DNA from: Liolophura sinensis
Lineage: Eukaryota; Mollusca; Polyplacophora; Chitonida; Chitonidae
Reading direction: 5' to 3'
DNA length: 64,000 nucleotides
Assembly (NCBI RefSeq): GCF_032854445.1
Contig: NC_088307.1
Coordinates: 25,183,953-25,247,952 of the forward strand
Of the stretch, positions 47,101-57,602 are shown in pieces. The translations under genes and the position numbers were made by a program. The first letter of the stretch is position 1. Each line of letters starts with the position of its first letter. Below the pieces are notes generated by a model. That model ran no database searches, had not been told where the DNA came from, and saw only the letters and a list, made by a program, of their open reading frames with translations.

Positions 47101-50100
47101 AAACGTTGAACAGTCTAACATTCATTGAAGGTCTCTTACTTTTCACCAGTGTAGTACATCATGTGTGGAAAAGCATGTCAATACTTTAATTCTTCTAATT
47201 TTTGCGACAGATGTTAGTAGTGGTGAAAGTAGAATATTACATTTCTTTACCAGCCTTTTGGAAAAGATATGTAAAACTTCATTTATTTTTTTATGTTTTA
47301 TCCAGCTTTAAGTGAAAACATAGCTATTTGTGTTTAAAAAGACTCACAGGTCTTGATAGCTAGTGAATGCCTCCAGTATTGTTTCAGTGTTCTGCTATTC
47401 CAAGAGAGGTAACTCTGGATGTGATGCTAAGCAAGGCAATCCATTTGGACCATTCTGGGACACTTACGAGGTGGACTTTGACCACTCAGAACTGTATGGC
47501 CCCCTCTACTTTGCTCCGCACAGTCAGTTTGAAACAAAAAGATGGCTTGATAAGTATGTGCAATTTATTTGCCTGAACTTAGTATTTACTTCTTTTTTTT
47601 TGCTTTCAGTCATGTTAAAAGTGTGTTAGTGAATGCTGAATGAGAGCATAAATTTTATTTTTTGATATTTTCCTTTTATTTTTTTTTTTGTGTTATTTTT
47701 ATTATTTATTTGGCTGTGTGTTCTAATTGACTTTCACTGAAGACCACAAGGCTTTGGCCAATGAGACACATTTGCATTTCAGACCGATGCCATTTTTTCA
47801 CGCAGAATACCATGAGTTCTTCCTGCATCAGTATGGCAGCTGGGTGCTGATTTTCACTTTACAGCCGATTGCTTAACATTGTGACTGCATGTTTACAACA
47901 GTAAATGTCCATTTCATTGAAATTCTGCATCGCATTCCCGTTTGTAGCATCTTGTAGTTAAAACAAAGGTGGAACTAAAAATACCAACTAAAAACTGTTA
48001 CTTTGAAGTGTTTGCTGCTTTATTGGCCATTAAAAGCAGCTGAAGTCTCAAAGGTCTCGATTGGGTGTTAATTTGAGCCCTTTATAAAATTGCATTGTCT
48101 ACAAGTATGATGAGATCAGTAGAAAACAATACTTAGCTATGACTCATGACAGAGGTAGGCACAGCGCCATCTGGATGTGGTGTAGGGAATGATAACTCGG
48201 TGGTATAATTCAGTGAACTAAGTATCACTGAGTAATGGACTATGTCACTCAGTTATCCCCCCTTAGAGAACATCCAGATGGCGCTATGCCTATATTGGTC
48301 AAGGGTGATAACTGTGTATGGTCTCCCATTATTTTACTATTGTGTTTCTAGATACCCACCTGACAAATACCCAGTCATGGCTTTCACAGGAGCTCCTGCA
48401 CAGTTCCCTGTGAACCCCGCAGATGCTCCTCTCCAAAAATACTTAAAATGGTCCAAAAACATTGAAGCAAAAGCAACAAAATTCATCAAGGAAAACGTTG
48501 AGAAGCCATTCATTGGTTTACACCTGCGGAATGGGATTGACTGGGTAAGTGTGTAAGCAGTGTAGTTGTAGTGATCATTGGGGAAGATTTAGGGAGGGCT
48601 TATATTCCCCATTTAGTAGTCACCAAGGTAGGATCAGGTCACTGATTCATGCTGTGATGGGGTTTACCAGCATGGGATTTGAACCAGTGATGTCTGGGTT
48701 CTGAATCTAGACCTGAATCACGAAACTAAGGGGGAAATTCCCCTGTTACCAGGCATTAAGGACTGCTTTCAAACAAACATGCACAGACCTTACACCAATA
48801 AGTACGACAAAATTTTGGAAAAAGTCATGTTCGCCGTCGGGCTCCACTGTCATGTGACTTAGGGATGGATTCTGTCTTGAAACAAGATGAGCTGTCAGAA
48901 TATGCAAAACATCATCGTTTCCTGTGACAGAAAATTAATTATTGCGCAAGATTTGAGTCCAAACCTTGCAGAATAACGTACACAAAATTAAAAAAAGCAC
49001 AGATAACTCTGTTGACTGGAACTGAAGACTGAAAGCTTAGTCTGCAGACTCATTATTTGTTCATCTATGCCAGGTAAGGTTAATAGTCCGGGTTTTGTGA
49101 TGGGAAAGAGGGTTTATCCTGAATCACAGCAGGGATGGATGAAGTTGACCAGCTCAATACGGTAGTACATTGCTAAATCTGCTGTCAGCTTCATTCATAT
49201 CGGCTTCAGCTTCAAGTATGAGAATGAACACTTGCCTGTTTGAAGATTTGGTTTGCATTTCGATATGGTTATGCTTTCATATCGTCATGGGAATACGTTC
49301 ATGTTTTCATAGGATGCTTGCACATCTGAACAGATGTTTGTTTGCATATCTGAAGGTTTTGGTTGCACATCTGAAATAAAATGTTATAACATGTCTGAAG
49401 AAATTGCTTGCATATTTGAAGAAAATGATTGAATGGATCACAGAGGATGCTTTTCAGACACAAAGAAAGAGGATTGATGATTCCAAATTTTCTTGCATAT
49501 CTTTGGAGAATGCTTGCATGTATTGCACAGTTGCAATGTTTTATGTATGAACTGGTAACAAGGAAAATAAAAATTTAATTTCCAAGTGACATGGTGTAAG
49601 AATATGAATTTCTGTGCAGAGAAATGCGTGTGACCATGTGGAGCAGTCTCCTCAGATGTTTGCCTCGCCCCAGTGCCTTGGACAACGTGGAGAAAATGGT
49701 CCTATGACATACGAGCTATGTTTTCCGTCCGATAAAACCATCATAAGACAAGTGAAAGAGGCGGTGAAGAAGTACAAGGCCAAAACAGTTTTTGTGGCAA
49801 CAGACCAGAGAGACATGATGACAGAGCTGGGCGATGCGTTTAAGAAAAAGGTGAGAGGGATTTCTTTGAACTTCTGCAAATTTATGGGAAGATGTTTGGG
49901 AAGAAGTGCATGACACACAAGGTGTAAGTTCAGTCTCGGCTTGGAACAGGAAGTTGGGATATTCCTTGTACATGTACTTGTTGTTCAGGAGTCCTGGCGG
50001 ACAATAAGCTGAAGATTGTGCTCTAGTGGCTGTAAACACACAATAATATGTGTTTCAGACATGGGCAACACACTTATGTAAACTTTCACATGCTAGGATT

Positions 50101-51200
50101 ACAAATTACTACATGCCAACGGAGGGTTATGAAAATTAGGCAAACAGCAATCTTACATCATGTACAACAAGGCCCGATCAGATTTTACTCACAAATTTCT
50201 TGGCAGGTTCACCGGCTTTTACTAACCCCACCTCAAACTTCTGCAGCTGTCTGTCATCCTTCTCTTCCTACCAAAACCTGAACCTACATGTAGCTCAAAT
50301 CATAAGCGAAAAGGGACTCTCATTGAAATGTTTGTAAATCCACATATACCCTCAACAAATTAAACAAAAGCATCAGTATCAGTATTTCTGGCAGTAGGTG
50401 TATGCCACACGTGAGAAAGTTCATCAGTAACTTGCCTAAGGTTAGTGGTTTACACTGTCCTCCCAAAAAAAACCTTTTAAGTAGAAAATTACACACCTGT
50501 CAAATCAGTAAATGATTTGCTGTGTTTTAAATTGTATTTCATGACCTGACTTGCTAAGGATAGCTGTGACTGTCACGTCCTTGACCATTGAGGTAGTGTG
50601 AACCCAATTCTCGCCTTTCCGCTTGTGGTTTTAAGTCAGGAAGCTTGTCAGATACCTGATGAAGGCTAGTCGTTTACTGGCACCTGGGTTTTCTCGGCTC
50701 ATGCACCTGAAATAATGATCTCAAAAATTCCTTCCCACTGGTGAACACCAGAAAAAAAAAGGTGATGTGACGTCAGAGTTCCTAGATACCATCAGTATGG
50801 CTCACACAGCCCACCATAGTTTTCTAATATTTGAATGCCTTTAAAAAATGTAAATAAATAAATGAAAGTATTTTAACGCATAATTTTTGTGTATGTTGAA
50901 CCTTACTTTATATTCTAGCTTTCTTTCACTTTAAAGCGAAAAATTCTTGATTGTGGCATTTAACACCATTCAGATGAATAAATAAACCAAAGTGTTGTCT
51001 TGCAGGTGAAGCTGGTAAAATTTACCCCCTCAGATCCTCACGTTGACTTAGCCATTCTTGGAAAAGCCGATTTTTTTCTGGGGAACTGTGTCTCAACCTT
51101 CACGGCTTTTGCTAAAAGAGAGAGAGATGTTAATGACTTGCCATCAGGGTTTTGGGCTTTCCCAACCAAATCCAAGAAAAAAACCAAGGAAGAACTTTAA
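44122..51200 (+). CDS. POFUT1: GDP-fucose protein O-fucosyltransferase 1, complete, 7 coding exons
   Basis: Coding exons: 44122-44242, 44744-44859, 45610-45733, 47388-47553, 48352-48544, 49620-49850, 51006-51200; all in frame, 1146 nt, 381 aa (human 388). The enzyme transfers fucose from GDP-fucose to Ser/Thr of EGF-like repeats in the ER lumen, including those of Notch (family GT65). Residues ~5-25 are a hydrophobic signal peptide, followed by [20 protein letters not shown], the family N-terminal GDP-fucose motif. HLRNGIDW at 233-240 corresponds to human HLRIGSDW and keeps the catalytic-site Arg (R235). [12 protein letters not shown], starting at about residue 341, matches the conserved C-terminal motif. 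The chain ends KEEL, a KDEL-type retrieval signal (vertebrates end in RDEF). The ATG at 44122 is the first one that gives a signal peptide. Coding exon 1 may be preceded by an intron, because TTTTCAG lies just upstream. Confidence 0.96.
44464..44661. mobile_element. MITE-like element, family 4 (POFUT1 intron 1)
   Basis: Terminal inverted repeats: ACCGTATTTCACCTAAAGTT on the left and AGCTTTAGGTGAAATACAGT on the right. ~198 bp, non-coding. Confidence 0.78.
46365..47090. repeat. ~100-bp degenerate tandem repeat, about 7 copies (POFUT1 intron 3)
   Basis: The motif ACCATGGGGAA.AAGGGAGACAACxCA recurs at ~46370, 46482, 46560, 46676, 46838, 46950 and 47060, each followed by TTTTCTCAACTTxATCTTG-like text. 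Spacing is irregular, so this is an old array. Confidence 0.75.
48158..48290. repeat. Fold-back inverted repeat (POFUT1 intron 4)
   Basis: GGCACAGCGCCATCTGGATG (from 48158) pairs with CATCCAGATGGCGCTATGCC (to 48290), one mismatch. An inner pair (GGGAATGATAACTC versus AGTTATCCCCCC) extends the stem. It ends ~60 bp before the exon 5 acceptor. Confidence 0.75.
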
Positions 51201-51640
51201 AATGAAATGTTGTGGACTTGGTGTTTAGCAGAATATTCTTCCCCCATCACCTTTTAAAAAATTGGTTGCTTTCAAATGGAACAAAAGCAGAGATCAGTTG
51301 AACATGAATTCCAGTTGTAGTTTGTAGTGAATTTATTTATTATCATTATATACACAATTCCAGTTTTAGGTTTACATTTTTTGTTTCCCTGATGTAGTGG
51401 TTTACCAAAGGTATCATTCCAGCTTTTTGTTTTTAAATGTAGTTTCCCCCATTGACCATTTTATACTGGTTTATACTAGTTCAGTATTGTGTACAACTGT
51501 AGGAATTCAGACCGGGGATATCACATAAAGTACCCTGTTTTCTTGACCTTTTCTCACTTTCTCATTCAGAAAAAATTTTGAGAAACTTTTTTTTTTGTCA
51601 CCATGTGTACCAAGGGCCTGTGCTGGCTGAATAAATTGAT
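51201..51640 (+). other. Probable POFUT1 3'UTR
   Basis: Begins after the TAA; the first plausible polyadenylation signal is AATAAA at 51630-51635. A SINE starts ~60 bp further on. The end is inferred. Confidence 0.45.
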
Positions 51641-51699
51641 TGTTAATCAGTAAATCACCCAGACCTATCAAGGTGCAGCATATTTGGCAGTGCCAAGGG

Positions 51700-51895
51700 G
51701 GCTAGCCCCCGCTCGGTGCAATTACTCAGGAGCCTCCCACCAATGTGGTCGCTGTGAGCTCAAGGCCAGCTCATGCTGGCTTTGTCTCCGTCTGTAAGTG
51801 TGGATGATCATGGGTTTCCCCATGGGTTTCGTATAAGTGAAATATTCTTGAGGACGGGGTGAAACACCAATCAAATAAATTAATAAATAAGTAAA
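51700..51895 (+). mobile_element. SINE family A downstream of POFUT1
   Basis: Head CAATTACTCAGGAGCCTCCC, B-box slot GAGCTCAAGGCCAGCTC, and tail CCAATCAAATAAATTAATAA; the body between is shortened. Confidence 0.78.
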
Positions 51896-52849
51896 TCATG
51901 GTTTGCACAATATATTTCTCCAAAAATCTTTTACGTTTTGTTACAAAATTAGTTTTTGAGTTTTTTTTTTTTTTAAATTTTATTTGAATACATTACACAT
52001 ATGTGCCAGGCAAGATTGTAGCACCTACTGGGTTTTACGACAGCTTTAATTCAGAAGTTTGGATGGGTTAGATGATCTTTTTGAGAATGGCGTAAAACAC
52101 AGCTTACCAGAGATAAATGTGTACCAAAAATGTATTTTTAGGTCTATACATAAAATGTGTGATTAGAATCATTCCATTGACTTTTGTGTGTGGAGAAAAG
52201 GTCAGGGAACCAGGTTCGATTCTACAAAGCCAATTTTGACTTAAATCAAAGCTTAAAATACTTTTTCAGGGCTTGTTATTCAGCCCTTCGAATGAACATT
52301 TTGATGACCCTGTCAGTGTTATCTTCAGACAACTGTGTTAGAATTTCAAGTTCCATTACCAAAAACTAAGCTATGTGGCAAGGTTTTAAATTTTGACTTC
52401 AGTCAGAATGCTGTCTGTGGAATCAGCCCTAGGGTTTTTTGCTGATTTTTAAAAAAGGTCTGTTTTCTGAGAAGTTGTATGATAGATTTCGCCCCCATTC
52501 CCTCGTAGTTTCCAAAAACAATGAATTGTTTTAAGTAGACATGCGACACCCACTGGTTTTTTGTTCCATGAGAATTGTTGTTGTTAAATACAGATTTATT
52601 TTTCAGGTTTGTTGAAATAGGCACTGGGCCACTGGTAATGTGATGCCTCAGTGAAGCGATCGTTGATTATTAACGATACATTTTTTGATACTTCAAGCTT
52701 TTCTCCAAGGAGTAAAATAAGTAGCATTAACTGTCTTGTTGATGTCTTTATTAAAAAATAACTGTACAAAGATGTTAAGCGAAGACCATATGCCTTTTTG
52801 CAATGATGTGTGTTATTGTGTGTTATTTTTTAGACACATTTTATATATT

Positions 52850-53046
52850 ACCCTAAATGACCTAAAATTTCGTCCATGACTAAGTTACTCATTTTTCCAC
52901 ATTCTGGGTGTTTTGTTGATTTTAGAAAGGTGCTTTGAGAGGAGCTTAGAAGGATACTCGACTGCCAGAATGTAAATTTGAAATTTATGATATTTATTTG
53001 CCCGAAAAATGCTCTTTTGTGTTCGAATTTTTGGGTCATGTAGGGT
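52850..53046. mobile_element. MITE-like element, family 1, well preserved
   Basis: ACCCTAAATGACCTAAAATT on the left, GAATTTTTGGGTCATGTAGG plus GT on the right; 197 bp. The core GATTTTAGAAAGGTGCTTTG is intact. Confidence 0.8.
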
Positions 53047-53787
53047 ATCAGTTTTGTCTGTACATAATACCGTATCATAGAAATATTGAACTGTTTCATA
53101 AAGCACTAGGAGAAATTTTGTAAGCTTTGCCATTCAGGGTGCAACTTTGTGTGTATTAGAATTTTGTGTATTAGAAAATGATCTGTAATGGCTTGCCCAG
53201 GCTTTACCACTTCTGTTAAAAATTGTGAACTTCAGCTTTCATGTCCTACCCCCCATAGCCCTCCAAACACCGCCCCCCACCCACTGCTTTCAACCTCTGC
53301 ATTATTCATGTATTTTTTACGACCTCTCTTCAGATTGGTTAAATAAGTGCAAATGATGGTGCCTTGTTTACTAGAGATCATGTAGCAGAGTTGCCAAGCG
53401 TCTTCTTCTAATGCGCAATGCAAAACAGCAGCCTATTGTAATTTGTAACAAACTTTGTTAGAATTTATTGAAAGGAAAGAAAAGTCGTAACACTTCTTGT
53501 ATTTCAAGTTTGGTACTACATGATGATGTTTGTATTTTAAATTAGCTGTGTTACTCCATTATCACTGAATAGTTCCGATCTTTCAGACCATTTGAATATA
53601 ATCTTTAATAATAATATTCAATCTGGCCATCCAACCCAAACAAGTTGCAACCAGTTTGAAGAGCTGTTTAGGAAGATTAGAATTCGGCACAATTTTATTG
53701 ATCTAATCCGCTAATGATAGCATCTGCATTGGATTCCAGCTATTATTTGGGGAAAGTAGTCTTAATATTTGTTATGCACCCTAATAT

Positions 53788-54155
53788 AAATGCTTTCATT
53801 AAGTGCAAATAACAACAAAAAATATTATTTTTGTGTTGTGCAAATGAATTCCAATCTTAGACTTGTCCAGTTAACATGCAGGAGTAAAGAGATGAAAATA
53901 CATGACTGGCTACAGAGGTGCACTTTACAAAAACAACCTAAGTAATGTTGAAAGTCATGGTAAATCCCACATAAATAAACCAGTCAAGTAAGCATTCAGT
54001 GGACTACAACCAAGGCACTACTGTTAAAATATTAGCCAACGTTTTCTCTACCACAAATGCTTTCATTAAGTGCAAATAACAACAAACAATATTATTTTTG
54101 TGTTGTGCAAATGAATTTCAAATCTTGTCCAGTTAACATGCAGGAGTAAAGAGAT
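53788..54155. repeat. Duplicated ~105-bp segment flanking a ~175-bp module
   Basis: AAATGCTTTCATTAAGTGCA and its following ~100 bp occur at 53788 and again at 54056. The module between (53893-54070, GAAAATACATGACTGG..CTTTCATTAA) is also found at 56362-56540. Origin unknown, non-coding. Confidence 0.7.
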
Positions 54156-54284
54156 TAATATAACAATGCGCTTATTATACAAGTGAATATGCATATTCAT
54201 AAATTTTGAGCATTCAGATGTGCTAAAATGGGTGAAATGATGTTTTTTTGTTGAGTTTTAAAGTTTAAAGTACTACCCTAATTC

Positions 54285-54482
54285 CTCAACCTTTTTGCAT
54301 CTGAAGGAGCAGCTTTCATTGCAAACGATGCAGGTTTTAAATTAATTTTGAAGACAAAACTACATTGGAGCGGTTGGCTAATTTGGTGTAAGAAGCATTT
54401 TGTCAGTCAACACACCAAAATGCCTGCGGAATGTGCTTGAGTGAACACCTTGCAAACATGCGAAAATCTTGAAGAATTACAG
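54285..54482. mobile_element. MITE-like element, family 3
   Basis: Left end TAATTCCTCAACCTTTTTGC, right end ATGCGAAAATCTTGAAGAAT. The core AATGCCTGCGGAATGTGCTT is shared with 16540-16762. Confidence 0.68.
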
Positions 54483-55239
54483 TATTGGAAACACTGAAAT
54501 TATCATATTTGAGGGCTGGGCACATTATGATTACTTTTCCAGAAAGAATTTCTGCCTTAATATTCTTATTTTTCGTTTTTCATGGAAAAAACATATTCAA
54601 GGGTTCTGTCGCCTGCATTAAATTTGTCACATGACCAAGGAGTGTGTTGCTGATTGGTTGAGAGCAGCTATGACATAGCTGCAAAGGTACATATATGAAT
54701 AATAGTCAGTTATAGAATTGCCATGCATTACTAAACAATTTGGATAGGAAATAGCACAATCTCTTTATTTTTATGTAAGTTCCTTTATTTTCATTTTTTG
54801 ACTGAGTTTGTTTAGGGTGCTATTTTATATGAGTTATTTTATGATATCAGCTATCTTCTATCATATACATCTTATACTGACTGTGAAATGACAATTGAAG
54901 TCTTCATATTTTCATCAAGTTTTTATTAGTAAATTAGTGCTTAAAAATAAATCATTTTCAGTGTTTCATTTTGTACAACGCATGTTTAAAAGGCTGGTAC
55001 TTTACATCTGCTGCTTGATATCTTGTAGAAAGATGTGGCTCAACCAGTGCACCATTCCTTTAGAAAATTTAAAGTGTCTGCTTTAAGTCAAGATGATGGA
55101 ATTAGGTACCGCTTATAGCTAAGCAGTGTCAAGTGTATTGAGAATGTTACTGTGACCCTGTTAGGATTTGAACCAGTGATCTTTGGGACCGTAGCCTACA
55201 ATCCTATGACTAGACCAAAATAAACTTCCCATTACCCTT

Positions 55240-55432
55240 TAAGCAGTGATCCATTACCCATTAAGCAGTGATCCATTACCCTTCCAGCAGTGATCCATTA
55301 CCCTTCAAGCAGTGATCCATTACCCTTCAAGCAGTTATCCATTAGACTTCAAGCAGTGATCCATTACCCTTCATTCAGTGATCCATTACCCTTCATGCAG
55401 TGATCCATTACCCTTCAAGCAGTGATCCATTA
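55240..55432. repeat. 21-bp repeat (AGCAGTGATCCATTACCCTTC), ~9 copies
   Basis: Regular intergenic tandem array; a few copies have ATTC or ATGC in place of AAGC. Confidence 0.92.
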
Positions 55433-55439
55433 CATTATA

Positions 55440-57600
55440 TATTGTCACATTAGAATTGTCTGTTACTGTGTTTGGCTTATCAACTGAATAAAAATAATGG
55501 ATGCAGGACGAAGATTGTGAATTCAGTCTCTAGTTCTGTTGTTGATAGACATTGTCAGGAGCACGATAGATTGAGATCTGATCATGATCAATACAGGAAG
55601 TATATCTCAAACAAAGAAAAGAATTTTGCTAACAGAGTTTGTCGAGCTTGCTGACAGTAGACTTATATGAAAGCCCAGAGAATAGTGAATCATTCTTTGT
55701 CAACTACACATGTGTAAAATATATGGAGTGCATTCAGTTGAAAAGGGATATGATTTTTGGTATAATGTACAACTATAGGCCTTTGTCATGATATTCATCA
55801 GAAGGGTTCATTGTAAACATGAAGTGCCTTTATAAACTGTGTGGTACATTTGCTGTTTGATTTCACAGGTTTTGTTATGAAATAAACCCAAATGAATGCA
55901 AATCAGCTTTCTTGTGTTATATATATTCTGTAGAGAAATTTTAATGTACCGGTATGGCATAATTGGGAATTGGTAAGTAATTTTCTTAATATATTATTCT
56001 CTAGAAAGTCTGTAATTATGAGTTATTAAAGGATGCAGAAAGTTTTGTTTTTACGATGTCTTATGTGTTTAGATTGCTTTGAAGCCTTGCACCAGAGAGG
56101 TCAGTGGCTCAAATCCTACTCTTCCCATTTTTCCTCCAGACAACACAGAAGCCTTACTGTGTTAGCTTAGAAATTAGGGCAAATGAGAATGTGTGTACCA
56201 GTATATACATCCCTATAGTAAGAAGAGTTCATTGATTGGCTTATCTGAGATATGGTCAAATACAAGAGCAGCGGAAACTGGGCTAGGGGAAAAGTATTGA
56301 ACACCCCCAATTCCCTGGCTAGGCACTTAGAACACGGGAATAAGCCAAAAGCTCCATGCCTATGAAAATACATGACTGGTACCAGAGGCGCACTTTACAA
56401 AAATAACCTAAGCAATGTTGACAGTAATGGTAAATCCCATATAAATAAACCAGTCAAGTAAGCATTCAGTCTGTGGACTACAACGAAGGCATTGCTGTTA
56501 AAATATTAGCCAACGTTTTCTCTACCACAGATGCTTTCATTAATTTGTCGAGAGTTATTCCCCCTGAGCATACTCACCATGGCGATCATGTAAACAGTTC
56601 ACACTCCAGGTTGTCGGTAAAATGTGATACTTCACCTTCTTATGAGTCAGCGTGTATTTCTTTTTAGGTAAGTTTATACAATGGCACATTTTCCGATGTT
56701 GGGTGCAATGAAATTCGAATTTTACTCTATTAAGGATACGTTTTGCGTTGGAGACCTTTTATGCCTCAGATTTTCACAACAACAACAACAACATGTGTCA
56801 TTTCTTTAGCCCATGTAAAGCGCATAAACATTAGGTTGCCCGTACCAATTTTTTGTACTGCTACTTATCAAAAAGTTATTGTTTTCGTTCCCTACGGAAA
56901 CAGACCTAAGCTATATGATGATAATAGTTATATGTAACGCATGCTATATAATACTCTTTATGGGACGTCACGAGTTTTTACATACGGTAATAATTTCAAG
57001 GTAATTGAGGCAAAAAATAATTGTAGGTCTATAAAACTTTGTGTTAAAGGTAAACTTGTTTTCAACATAACTTGCATTTGAAAGTGAATCACTTGCTTGG
57101 TTTATCTTAGTGGTTGTGTTCATAGTACCGTACACTAGCCTGTATTTTATTTTATTTCCCGTCACAGGGAAAACAGTGCTTCCAAATTGGTTATGTTCAG
57201 CAGTAGTGTCAAAGGTGACCTTATAATGGCAAACACATAAATGTCTTTCCTGTCTGTAACACAGCGTGATCCAAATCTATGAACTCTTTTGTTCATTCTT
57301 TTATTAGATCACAATTATTGGTGTATTTGTGGTCATAAAATACCTTGTATAGAATATAGAAGAAAATGCTGTGTTCTACTGCGATTTGGATTTTTTTTGT
57401 GTCTTTTTCATCTTTGAGTCTCTAATTGTTAAGCAATCAGCAATGAATAATTCCAGATTTTTCTTTTGTCTAAGTTTGCATGCATTTAGAATTTTTATAA
57501 TTTACTATATGTACTCTGGAATAGGTGTACACCCATTACCAAACTTTTGAGGATGAGTATGCTGTGACAAAGTGACAGATTACATGTACGTCTCCCTTCA
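55440..57600. other. Spacer upstream of TTC16; no gene established
   Basis: Apart from the repeat module at 56362-56540, an ORF at 56473-56667 ends at a strong AG|GTAAGT donor-like site (56666). It could belong to an untranslated 5' exon of TTC16, but nothing else supports that. Confidence 0.3.
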
Positions 57601-57602
57601 AC

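Noticed and set aside
55240-55432. CRISPR-like regular repeats (also 35185-35495)
   Set aside because: Directly adjoining short units without distinct spacers in an animal intron-rich context: ordinary tandem repeats.
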